Below are positions 13,412 through 21,094 of a stretch of 21,544 bases of DNA, piece after piece; position 1 is the stretch's first letter, and each line of letters opens with the position of its first letter. The DNA lies in the IMG/VR virus record IMGVR_UViG_3300001796_000007, positions 1 through 21,544 of that record. One strand, written 5' to 3'. The translations under genes were made by a program, and so were the position numbers. Under the pieces are notes generated by a model, which did not search any database, was not told the origin of the DNA, and was given only the letters and a program-made list of their open reading frames with translations. This DNA comes from a virus.

Positions 13412-16400
13412 ATGGCCGTGACGCTGGAAGTCATCAGAACGCTGACGACACGGGCGCGCACGGAAGGCGTTGATGCGGCGCGTCGCGAGCTGGAGTCCTT
13501 CGCCAAAGCGCAGGACGGCGTCTCGAAAAGCAATGATAACGCCGCGCGCAGCGTGCTGTCGGCAGCGAAGTCTTTTGATGCGCTCGAGCGCTCGGTTGAT
13601 CCGGTCGCCAAGGCGAACGCGCGCCTCTCCGCAGAGCAGGCCAAAGTCCAACGGGCGCTCAACGAGGGGTCTGTCTCAGCTGAGCGCGCGGCGAAGGTGC
13701 TCAGCCTTCTTGGCGCCCGCCATGAGGCGGCGATCGCGCTAACGCAACGTCATGCAGGCGCGACCAGTGATTTTACGGCGCGCCTGTCGGAGTGGAACAA
13801 GCAGACGAATTCCGTCGCCGCGCGCATGTCGCAGTCGACGCAAGCGACGAACGACAACGCCAAGGCTGTCGGCCTTGCGCGTCACGAATGGGTCAATCTC
13901 GGCCGACAGTTTCAGGACGTCGGCACGATGGCGGCGATGGGCGCAGCGCCCATGCAGATTGTGACGTCGCAGGCTGCTCAGATCTATGACGTGCTTGCCT
14001 CGAGTCGAGGCGGGACAAACGCCGCTTTGAAGGAACTCGGAACTGTCGCGCTGCGGTACGTGGTAAGCCCCGTCACGCTGCTCGCTGGCGCGCTGGGCGT
14101 CGCTGGCTATGCTGCCTATCAGTTTGCGGAACAGCAGAACGCTTTGCAGCGCGCGCTCAACGGTACAGGGCGCGCCGCCGGCGTCACGGCGGCGCAGCTG
14201 CGTGAACTTGCTTCAGCGCGGGCCGGCGGACTTAGTGTTGGCGAAGGGATTGGCCTCACGGGCCAATTCGCATCGGCGGGTGTTGCCGGACCGAACATCA
14301 AGACGCTGGTTTCTGACGCGCTAGCCTTTGCGCGCGCATTCGGCCTCGATATCGAAAAGGCCGGCGATGAAATCACCCAGATCGTTTCCGAGTCCGGCCT
14401 CGGTGCGTTCGAAAAGCGTTTCGGCGCGGTGTCGTTTTCAACGAAGGAAATGATCCGCTCGCTTGAGGTGTCGGGGCGGCATATCGAGGCCCAGACGGAG
14501 AAGACGCGGCTCTTTGACGAAGAGGTCAAAAAGGCCAAGGACACATCGTCAGAACTTGAGAAAATCTGGCGATCGATCCGCAATTGGGCGACGACGCCCA
14601 TCGCCGGGCTCGGGCCCTCGCTTGGTCGCATGTCCGCGGGCCCGACGCTGCAAGAGCAGCTTGCGTCCGCCCGCGGGGAATTCTTCAATCTGCGCGCCCA
14701 GCGTAACGGCGACGCCAGCTCTTTCCCGGGTGAATCCGCTGCAGAGGCGCGCGTTCTGGAGTTGGAGCGCCAGATCCAAGCTGAGCGCGAGAGGACCGCC
14801 CAGGCGGCGCGCGAAGCCGATCTGAACCGCCGTTCGCAGATCGCCGGGCCGATTATCGACCGTCTGACGCCCGATGCAACGCGCCTGCGCGGGCTCAAAG
14901 AGCAGCTTGACGCCGTCAAGCCTCTGACCGAGACGGCGGAGGGATTGGAGAAGCTTGGCGACCGGGCCGGTGCGGCGCGGACTGTCGTTGAGCAGCTTAC
15001 CTATCAGATCGACAATTTCCAGACCGCCGCCGACGTCATGCGGCAGGATAATGCGATCGCGGTTGCCGAGATTTCGGCGCGCACCTATGCGCAGCGCGAA
15101 GCAGTCGCGATGGAAAAGGCGCGCATTCAGGTTTTGCGCGAAACCGGCGATGTGAACCGCGCGGCGCTCGCCGCTGAAAACGAGCGCGCCAAGATGCTGG
15201 CGGAATCGGCCCGCAAGGTCGACGAGCTCGCCCGCACGTCTTCTGACAATCTTCGCCTATCGAAAATGCTGCCGTTCGATCGGCGCATGGCGGAAATCGA
15301 TATCGCCGAGCGTGATTTCCGGCGTGACAACATCCCGAATGCAGCGTCGCCGATGGCGGCGCAGTTCAATACAGCGGCCGACGCCGCGCATCGCGTTGCG
15401 GGCGCGTTCGATGGGCTGGCGAACAAGATCGGCGGCGCCGGCGGCAACGTCCTGCCGTTTTTCGCGGGCGGCCGCTCGCCGAGCGGGGCCGACCCGCGTG
15501 GGCTGTCGGACTTCATTCGCTCGGAAGCGGCGCGGATGGGGATCGATCCCAACGTCGCGCTGCGGGTTGCGCGCAGCGAGGGCTTGGGCAGCTTCACCGG
15601 CGACGCCGGATCGTCCTTCGGCGCGTTCCAACTGCACCGCGGCGGCATTGCGAAGGGCGGCAACGCAGTTGGCGGGCTCGGCGATGACTTCTTTCGCCAG
15701 ACAGGGCTCGACCCAAGCAACCCCGCCAATGAGCGCGCGACGATCAGCTTTGCGCTTGAGCAAGCGAAGCGCATGGGCTGGGCGCCGTTCCATGGCGCGG
15801 CGCGGGCCGGGATCGGGCGGTTCGAAGGGATCGGCGCCAACGATAACGCCGGCCTCTTGGCGCGCACGGGCGGCGCCTTCAACGATCAGCGCGAGGCGGC
15901 CCGCTTCGAAGCGATGGTCAAGCCGCTTCAGGACGCCAACCGCGAGATCGAGCGCCAGCGCGCCGCGCTGCAATCGCAGGAATCCGCGCTCGGCCGGTCA
16001 ACGGCGGAAGTCGCGAAGGCGTCGAAAGAGCAAGAGCTGCTCAATCAGATGCAGGCGCAAGGCGCGCCGCTGACCGATCAGCTGCGCGCGTCGATCGGCG
16101 CGACGGCTGAGAATTACGGTCGCCTCGCCGCCGAGACGGAAGCCTTTGGAAACAAGCAGCGCCATCTTATCGAGAACCTAGACTTCATCCGCGGGTCCGC
16201 GCGCGACGCGCTCGGCGGCATTGCCAGCGACCTCCTACATGGAGCCAGTGCCGCGGACGCGCTCAACGGCGCATTGGAGCGGATTGCTGACCGGCTGCTG
16301 TCTCTCGCGACAGACCGCGCGATTGAGGGGATATTCGGTAAAACCGGATCGGCGAGCGGCGGCATTCTGGGCGGGCTTGGCAGTCTTGTCGGCGGACTGT

Positions 16401-16846
16401 TTGGCGGTGGGACCGGGACAGTCGCCCCGTTCGCAGACGGCGGCATTGTCGGCGCTCCTGGCGGCAAGCGTGTCAACGTGCCGATGTCGGCGTTCATCGG
16501 CGCGCCGCATTTCGCCAGCGGCGGCGCCGTTCCGGTGATCGCCCATGCTGGCGAGGTCATCCTGAATGCGGCGCAGCAGCGCAGCGTCGCGGCGGCGCTC
16601 ACGGCCGCGCGCGGGTCAACAAGCAATGACAATCGCGGAACCGGGCCAATGGCGCCCACCCCTGTCACCGTCAATCTGATCGGCGCGCCGCAGGGCACGA
16701 AGGTCCAGGAGACGCGCGACTCCAGTGGCGGGCGCCGGATCGACGTCGTTATGGATGAACGTATCGCCGCCGCGATGGGATCGCCGCAGGGCGTTGAGGC
16801 GGCGGGCGCCAATTACGGCATGAGCCGTAAGGTCGCGCGTCGCTGA
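13412..16846 (+). CDS. Tape measure protein with lytic transglycosylase domain
   Basis: This fixes tail length and leaves the tail first during infection. It has 1144 residues. An N-terminal coiled-coil region (1-150) is followed by a segment of the prophage tape-measure family (about 155-290, EWVNLGRQFQDVGTMAAMG), including a hydrophobic helix near 217-238 (VVSPVTLLAGALGVAGYAAY). Long helices run from 330 to 670. Residues about 695-800 form a lytic transglycosylase-like domain: DPNVALRVARSEGLGSF with likely catalytic Glu723, then SSFGAFQLHRGG. This should open murein for DNA entry. The C terminus is Gly-rich and hydrophobic (GGILGGLGSLVGGLFGGG) and has the usual FASGGAVPVIAHAGEVILN motif near the end. 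The ATG lies 3 bases after the chaperone fusion stop. Confidence 0.94.
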   Translation: MAVTLEVIRTLTTRARTEGVDAARRELESFAKAQDGVSKSNDNAARSVLSAAKSFDALERSVDPVAKANARLSAEQAKVQRALNEGSVSAERAAKVLSLLGARHEAAIALTQRHAGATSDFTARLSEWNKQTNSVAARMSQSTQATNDNAKAVGLARHEWVNLGRQFQDVGTMAAMGAAPMQIVTSQAAQIYDVLASSRGGTNAALKELGTVALRYVVSPVTLLAGALGVAGYAAYQFAEQQNALQRALNGTGRAAGVTAAQLRELASARAGGLSVGEGIGLTGQFASAGVAGPNIKTLVSDALAFARAFGLDIEKAGDEITQIVSESGLGAFEKRFGAVSFSTKEMIRSLEVSGRHIEAQTEKTRLFDEEVKKAKDTSSELEKIWRSIRNWATTPIAGLGPSLGRMSAGPTLQEQLASARGEFFNLRAQRNGDASSFPGESAAEARVLELERQIQAERERTAQAAREADLNRRSQIAGPIIDRLTPDATRLRGLKEQLDAVKPLTETAEGLEKLGDRAGAARTVVEQLTYQIDNFQTAADVMRQDNAIAVAEISARTYAQREAVAMEKARIQVLRETGDVNRAALAAENERAKMLAESARKVDELARTSSDNLRLSKMLPFDRRMAEIDIAERDFRRDNIPNAASPMAAQFNTAADAAHRVAGAFDGLANKIGGAGGNVLPFFAGGRSPSGADPRGLSDFIRSEAARMGIDPNVALRVARSEGLGSFTGDAGSSFGAFQLHRGGIAKGGNAVGGLGDDFFRQTGLDPSNPANERATISFALEQAKRMGWAPFHGAARAGIGRFEGIGANDNAGLLARTGGAFNDQREAARFEAMVKPLQDANREIERQRAALQSQESALGRSTAEVAKASKEQELLNQMQAQGAPLTDQLRASIGATAENYGRLAAETEAFGNKQRHLIENLDFIRGSARDALGGIASDLLHGASAADALNGALERIADRLLSLATDRAIEGIFGKTGSASGGILGGLGSLVGGLFGGGTGTVAPFADGGIVGAPGGKRVNVPMSAFIGAPHFASGGAVPVIAHAGEVILNAAQQRSVAAALTAARGSTSNDNRGTGPMAPTPVTVNLIGAPQGTKVQETRDSSGGRRIDVVMDERIAAAMGSPQGVEAAGANYGMSRKVARR

Positions 16847-17271
16847 TGGCGGTCCCTGTTTGGCCGTCCGAGCTTCCGCAACGCGTCTTGCGCGACGGCT
16901 ACAGCGAAAAGCTGCGCGACGGGCGCCTGTTCTCGCGCACGCAATCCGGGCCGGGCAAGGTGCGCCGACGCTATTCGTCGGCCGTGTTGCCCGTGTCCGC
17001 GTCTACCATCGTCACTTATGCGCAGAAATCGCGTCTAGAGCGGTTCTGGATCGAGGAAACGGCTTACGGGTCGCTCCCGTTCATCATGCCGGACCAGACG
17101 CATGACGGGCTCCCGCTGCTTGATGGCGGCGGCCTTCCGGTTCTGGACGGCGGCGGCTTGCCGATCTTGGTGACGGCCAACTGGCTGGTGCGCTTCGCGC
17201 AAGAGGTGCCGCAGTTCACGCCGTGGGGTCTGCAATTTACAGCCTCTTTCCAACTTGACGTGCTGCCGTAA
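16846..17271 (+). CDS. Distal tail / minor tail protein (gpM-like position)
   Basis: This 141-residue protein follows the tape measure gene (TGATG overlap), where lambda gpM or the Dit protein is found. The opening VWPSELPQRVLRDGYSEKLRDGRLFSRTQSGPGKVRRRYS matches short tail-tip proteins of alphaproteobacterial phages ('WP..lP......gys....d...r...d.G..k.R.R'). Next comes ERFWIEETAYGSLPFIMPD and a terminal RFAQEVPQFTPWGLQFTASFQLDVL, a beta pattern of the N-terminal ring-forming barrel. About residues 86-108 contain a near-perfect tandem LDGGGLP repeat, an insertion in the middle of the fold. It should connect the tube to the hub and baseplate. Confidence 0.78.
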   Translation: MAVPVWPSELPQRVLRDGYSEKLRDGRLFSRTQSGPGKVRRRYSSAVLPVSASTIVTYAQKSRLERFWIEETAYGSLPFIMPDQTHDGLPLLDGGGLPVLDGGGLPILVTANWLVRFAQEVPQFTPWGLQFTASFQLDVLP

Positions 17272-17783
17272 TGGCCGTCATTCCGCTCACAGTTCGCACG
17301 GCGATGTATGCCGAGCACAGCGAAGAGGTCGAAGTCGCGCTCGTCACGATCACACACGCCGATCTTGACGCGCCGGTGCGGGTATCAAGCGACCCGACGT
17401 CGCGGCTGAGCACGGACCCGCTGCGCTACGGAACGTCCTCGCGCGGCAATGAATATGACTTCGTGCTGATGTCGGCGATCGTCCCGGATGACCGCAAGGG
17501 GACGCCACCGCGTGTCGCGCTGGTCTTCGACAATGTCGAATCCAACTTTATCGAAACGGCGCAGTCTTTCATCAATCCGGCGCATGCAGATATCGAGCTG
17601 GTTCTGGCCTCGGCGCCGGACACGGTGATCCAGGCCTATCGCGGGCTGCGCATCGTGCGCTGCACGTTCGACGACGCCTCGGCGACGTTCGATCTGTCGC
17701 GCGAGCCGTTCACGACTGAGCCGTTCGGCGCGCGGCAAGACAAACCAAGATTCCCAGGCCTGCACGGGTTGGCGAGCGCATGA
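17271..17783 (+). CDS. DUF1833-like tail tip protein (gpL-like position)
   Basis: The 170-residue protein has the hallmarks of DUF1833: AMYAEHSEEVEVALVTITHADLDAPVRVSSD, then DEFDFVLMSA-type NEYDFVLMSAIVPDDRKGTPPRVALVFDNVE, and the closing IVRCTFDDASATFDLSREPFTTEPF. DUF1833 proteins lie between the distal tail protein and the NlpC/P60 peptidase in many siphophages, equivalent in position to lambda gpL, and are probably hub components. TAATG overlap with the previous gene; ATGA overlap with the next. It has no obvious iron-sulphur cysteines as in gpL, so equivalence is positional. Confidence 0.83.
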   Translation: MAVIPLTVRTAMYAEHSEEVEVALVTITHADLDAPVRVSSDPTSRLSTDPLRYGTSSRGNEYDFVLMSAIVPDDRKGTPPRVALVFDNVESNFIETAQSFINPAHADIELVLASAPDTVIQAYRGLRIVRCTFDDASATFDLSREPFTTEPFGARQDKPRFPGLHGLASA

Positions 17784-17977
17784 CCGACGACCTTGTGGTT
17801 AAAATGCAGACGGCGATCTCCGGCCTCCCTGTCGATAAGGTCGCCAGCTTCCACGCGCGGTTTCTCGCATATCTTGAGGCGGGGCTTGTCGACGATCTGC
17901 GCGCGCTCAGCGATGTAGAGTTCGGCGATTGCGACGCGATGGCGTTGCAGGTCGTCTGGCGCGAGCGCCGCCCCTGA
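17780..17977 (+). CDS. Small tail-tip region protein, unknown
   Basis: The predicted helical protein has 65 residues: DDLVVKMQTAISGLPVDKVASFHARFLAYLEAGLVDDLRALSDVEFGDCDAMALQVVW. Acidic and amphipathic, no membrane helix, no family recognised. It overlaps the previous stop as ATGA, and its own stop forms TGATG with a vestigial ATG at 17977 that copies the first codons of the NlpC/P60 gene. This suggests it was once directly followed by that peptidase gene and may assist it. Confidence 0.62.
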   Translation: MTDDLVVKMQTAISGLPVDKVASFHARFLAYLEAGLVDDLRALSDVEFGDCDAMALQVVWRERRP

Positions 17978-17988
17978 TGCACTGGAGC
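17977..17988 (+). repeat. 12-bp direct repeat, left copy (vestigial peptidase start)
   Basis: ATGCACTGGAGC here is identical to the first 12 bases of the NlpC/P60 gene at 18189-18200, spaced 212 bases apart. In this copy the frame reads MHWSSE then TGA, so it is a stub. Its ATG overlaps the previous stop as TGATG, the coupling typical of this operon. It looks like the original gene start left behind when the small membrane gene was inserted by duplication. Confidence 0.75.
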
Positions 17989-17993
17989 AGTGA

Positions 17994-18188
17994 ATGATAA
18001 TTGTCGTTCCCGGTTTTTGCGGCGTGATCGCGGGGTTTATGCTTGCCGCGCTATGGATCGGCCTGTCTATGCTGGTCGGGTTTCAGCAGCCGGACCCAGA
18101 CCAGCTTCTAGGGCTGGTAATGGTTTGCGCGGTCGTCGCGCCAATTATCGCGGTCGGGATTGTGATGTCCCTCGAACTCAAATCATAA
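17994..18188 (+). CDS. Small two-helix membrane protein, apparent insertion
   Basis: The 64-residue protein is almost all hydrophobic. Helix one is about residues 4-30 (VVPGFCGVIAGFMLAALWIGLSMLVGF), a short polar loop QQPDPDQ follows, and helix two is about 38-60 (LLGLVMVCAVVAPIIAVGIVMS). Both ends would face the same side of the membrane. Start ATG at 17994 has GGAG six bases upstream (17984-17987), and that GGAG is part of the flanking direct repeat. Size and topology recall small holins or superinfection-exclusion proteins, but no lysis gene is adjacent, and position between tail genes is odd for a holin. Function is unknown. Confidence 0.6.
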   Translation: MIIVVPGFCGVIAGFMLAALWIGLSMLVGFQQPDPDQLLGLVMVCAVVAPIIAVGIVMSLELKS

Positions 18189-18200
18189 ATGCACTGGAGC
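18189..18200 (+). repeat. 12-bp direct repeat, right copy (real peptidase start)
   Basis: ATGCACTGGAGC matches 17977-17988 exactly. Here it begins the intact NlpC/P60 gene, directly after the membrane-protein stop TAA. The sequence diverges right after the repeat. Confidence 0.75.
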
Positions 18201-18599
18201 GCGCGCTACATCGGTCTGCCGTGGCTCCCTGGCGGGCGCACGCGCGACGGCGTCGATTGTTGGGGGCTAATGACCCTCGTCTACGCCGAGGTCGCCGGTG
18301 TCCCGCTTGACCCCCTCAACGGGCTTTACGTCACAGCCGAAGAGCGCGAGGACATCGCGCGTATCGTCGATGGGCAGTGCGCGCATGGGCCGTGGGTCAA
18401 GGTCGAAGCGGGCGACGAGCGCGAAATGGATATCCTGCTGTTCCGCTGTTTCGGGCTGCAAAGCCATGTCGGCGTCGTCTGCGGCCGCGGGCTGATGCTG
18501 CACGCGACGTCCGGCAAGGACAGTTCAATCGAGCGCTATGCGGACGGACGATGGCTGCCGAGGCTCATGAGCGCATGGCGTCACGAGGAGCTGGCGTGA
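18189..18599 (+). CDS. NlpC/P60 cysteine peptidase, tail tip (gpK-like)
   Basis: This peptidoglycan endopeptidase domain is found in tail tips (lambda gpK C-terminal domain, GTA gp14-type); it cuts stem peptides during DNA entry. It has 136 residues. The nucleophile Cys24 lies in GVDCWGL, the catalytic His93 in SHVGVV, and the third polar residue is probably His105 in MLHA. DILLFRCFG is the usual strand before the His. All catalytic positions are present. No clear ribosome site precedes ATG 18189; translation may depend on read-through coupling from the membrane gene. Its stop overlaps the hub gene as GTGA. Activity in assembly, rather than only entry, is possible. Confidence 0.9.
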   Translation: MHWSARYIGLPWLPGGRTRDGVDCWGLMTLVYAEVAGVPLDPLNGLYVTAEEREDIARIVDGQCAHGPWVKVEAGDEREMDILLFRCFGLQSHVGVVCGRGLMLHATSGKDSSIERYADGRWLPRLMSAWRHEELA

Positions 18600-21094
18600 G
18601 CGCGCCCAGCGGCGCGCGCATCATCGCGCAGCCCTATCTCGATGGCGGCCGGCGTCTCGACGCGGTGGCGCCGGCGGGATCGACGATATTTGAGATTGTC
18701 GCTATCGCCATCCCCGGCGTGCCTGAGCCGCTGTTGCCGCATGTGCGCGTCACCATCGGCGAGACGGTCATCCCGCGCGAAATGTGGATGCGAGTCCGGC
18801 CGAAGCCGACGACGATCGTCATCGTGCGGGTTGCGCCTGGCAATCGTGGCGCGCTGCGGGCAGCGCTCTCCATCGCGGTTGGCGTCGCGGCGCTCGCGGT
18901 CGGGCAGGTCTGGGCGGCGCCGCTCGCCGGCGCGCTCGGCTTTGGCGGCTCGGCGCTCGCCACGGGCATCGCCCAAGGCGTGCTCAGCGGCACGGTGCTG
19001 CTCGCCGGCACGTTCCTGATCAACTCGCTTGTGCCGCTGCGCCAGGATCAGGCGCAGGGCGCGGGCATCGCGCAGAGTCCGACATACGCTATCCAGGGCT
19101 TTCGCAACGTCGCCAATCCCGACGGCGTCGTGCCCTGCGTGATGGGCAAGGTTCGCTTCGCACCGCCATATGCGGCGCTGCCCTATACGGAAGTCGCCAA
19201 CGGCGAGACCTATATCCGCGCGCTGTTCCTCGTCGGCTACGGCCCGGTCGCCATTCGCGACATCAAACTCGGCGACACGCCGATCGAGAATTTCAAGGAA
19301 GTCGAGGTCGAGGTCCGCGAGGGCTACCCCGACGACGAGCCGGTCACGCTCTACCCATCGCAGGTGCTCGAAGAACGCCTGTCGATCGACCTCAATCAGG
19401 CCTATGTCGGCACCTACGGACCGCACACGCGGTTCACGGCGTCCGACGCCGACGAAGTCTCGCTCGATATTGCCTTCGCCAACGGCCTCTTTTGGATGCG
19501 CACGGTCGTCGCTGGGTCGACATCGACGACATTTCCGCTGCCGCTGACAGTGACGGTCCGCATCCGCATGCGGCTGAACGGCGTCGGGTCGTGGACGACG
19601 GTTACGGATTGGTCGATCTCGGCGTTCACGCAAAAGCCCTATAGCGCTTCCTATCGCTGGCGGCTCCCGGCGCGCGGCCGCTACGAAATTGAGGTGACGC
19701 GCCTCACCGCCGACCTCGACGAACTGAACGCGTGGCAGCAAAATGACCAGTTCGTTTCGGTCTCGCTTTGGTCGGCGATCCGCAGCTATCGCCCGGAATA
19801 TCCGCTGAACTTCAACCACCCGCTGGCCGTGATCGCGGTGCGGGCGCGCGGCTCCAAGCAACTGAACGGTGTCATCGACAATCTGAATTTGGAAGCCTCG
19901 CGCGTCTGCCTCGATTGGGACGGCGCAGATTGGGTCGAACAGGAGACGCAAAACCCTGCGGCGCTGCTGCGCTACGCGATGCAGGGACCGATGGTCGCCT
20001 ATCCGCTTGAGGATGACGAAATTGATCTTGCGGGTCTCGAAGACTTCCACGACTTCTGCGCGGACAAGAGCCTCACCTATAACCGCGTTCACGATTTCGA
20101 GCAGTCCGTGTTCGACGCATGGAGCGACATCGCGGCGGCCGGTAGAGCCTCCCCGCGAGACGACGGCGAGCGCTGGGGCGTCGTTATCGATCGCACGCAG
20201 ACGATCACCATGCAGCACATTACCGCGCGCAACTCCTGGGGCTTCTCCGGCGCGCGCGATTACGTGCGCCTCCCCGACGCTTTCCGTGTCAAGTTCTATG
20301 ACGAGACGAACAGCTACAAAATGGCAGAGCGCGTCGTGCCGTGGCCGGGGTTCCTTGGCGAGCCGGTCATCACGGAAAGCATCGAGCTCCCCGGCGTAAC
20401 CGCCCCGGATCAAGTCTGGATCGAAGCGCGACGCCGGCAATACGAGCTGATCCACAGGCGCGACGTTTATTATGCGACGATGGACTTCGAGGGTGCCTGC
20501 GCGCGCCGCGGCGATCTCGTTTTGCACAGCCATGATGTGCTGAAGCGCACAAACATTTCGGCGCGGGTCAAATCGGTGTCGGGAACAGCCGTCACGCTCG
20601 ACGACTTCGTGACGATGGAGGACGGCAAGACCTACGCTCTCCGCTTCCGCAAACTGCCAGATTCGGAAGGCGACGATCTCAGCATTTTGCGCAGTGTGAC
20701 GACGGTTGTGGGCGAGCACGACACGGTTTTCATCACCGGCTCCGGTGTGCTGCCCAACGTCGGCGATCTGGCAATGTTCGGCGAGTCCGACAGCGTCACC
20801 AAGGAAATGATCGTTCGCGAAGTTGAGGGCGCCGAGGATCTGGCGCGCCGCTTCACGCTGGTCGACCACGCGCCGCAGATCGAAACGCTCGCCGACGCGG
20901 AAGTGCCGCCGGATTGGAACGGGCGCTTTGGCGAGATCGCATGGCCGTATCTGCAATGGGGATCTGGCGACGTTCTGTCGTGGGGTGACGAGCTGCTTTC
21001 GTGGGGCACGGCGCTCGACACGCCCGGTCTCAAATGGGGGCCTAACAACCGACTGACATGGGGCGGCGATGATCTGCTCTGGGGGAACGCATGA
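18596..21094 (+). CDS. Tail hub / host specificity protein, TipJ (gpJ-like)
   Basis: This central tail-tip protein binds the host receptor and closes the tube. It has 832 residues from GTG 18596, which overlaps the peptidase stop as GTGA; the longer open frame from 18377 would run inside the peptidase gene. Residues 1-80 form a beta-grasp-like start (VRVTIGETVIPREMWMRVRPKPTTIVIVRVA), then about 87-146 is strongly hydrophobic and Gly/Ala-rich, as in TipJ proteins and lambda gpI. The hub region from about 160 includes GFRNVANPDGVVPCVMGKVRFAPPYAALPYTE and LFLVGYGPVAIRDIKLGDTPI, typical of gpJ. Fibronectin-like and hub domains follow. The last 50 residues carry six LxWG motifs ending LLWGNA, an unusual Trp-rich tail probably contacting the next fibre. 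Confidence 0.9.
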   Translation: MSAPSGARIIAQPYLDGGRRLDAVAPAGSTIFEIVAIAIPGVPEPLLPHVRVTIGETVIPREMWMRVRPKPTTIVIVRVAPGNRGALRAALSIAVGVAALAVGQVWAAPLAGALGFGGSALATGIAQGVLSGTVLLAGTFLINSLVPLRQDQAQGAGIAQSPTYAIQGFRNVANPDGVVPCVMGKVRFAPPYAALPYTEVANGETYIRALFLVGYGPVAIRDIKLGDTPIENFKEVEVEVREGYPDDEPVTLYPSQVLEERLSIDLNQAYVGTYGPHTRFTASDADEVSLDIAFANGLFWMRTVVAGSTSTTFPLPLTVTVRIRMRLNGVGSWTTVTDWSISAFTQKPYSASYRWRLPARGRYEIEVTRLTADLDELNAWQQNDQFVSVSLWSAIRSYRPEYPLNFNHPLAVIAVRARGSKQLNGVIDNLNLEASRVCLDWDGADWVEQETQNPAALLRYAMQGPMVAYPLEDDEIDLAGLEDFHDFCADKSLTYNRVHDFEQSVFDAWSDIAAAGRASPRDDGERWGVVIDRTQTITMQHITARNSWGFSGARDYVRLPDAFRVKFYDETNSYKMAERVVPWPGFLGEPVITESIELPGVTAPDQVWIEARRRQYELIHRRDVYYATMDFEGACARRGDLVLHSHDVLKRTNISARVKSVSGTAVTLDDFVTMEDGKTYALRFRKLPDSEGDDLSILRSVTTVVGEHDTVFITGSGVLPNVGDLAMFGESDSVTKEMIVREVEGAEDLARRFTLVDHAPQIETLADAEVPPDWNGRFGEIAWPYLQWGSGDVLSWGDELLSWGTALDTPGLKWGPNNRLTWGGDDLLWGNA

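Noticed and set aside
18377-18595. Longer N terminus for the hub protein
   Set aside because: It lies inside the NlpC/P60 gene in another frame; GTG 18596 overlaps that gene's stop as GTGA.
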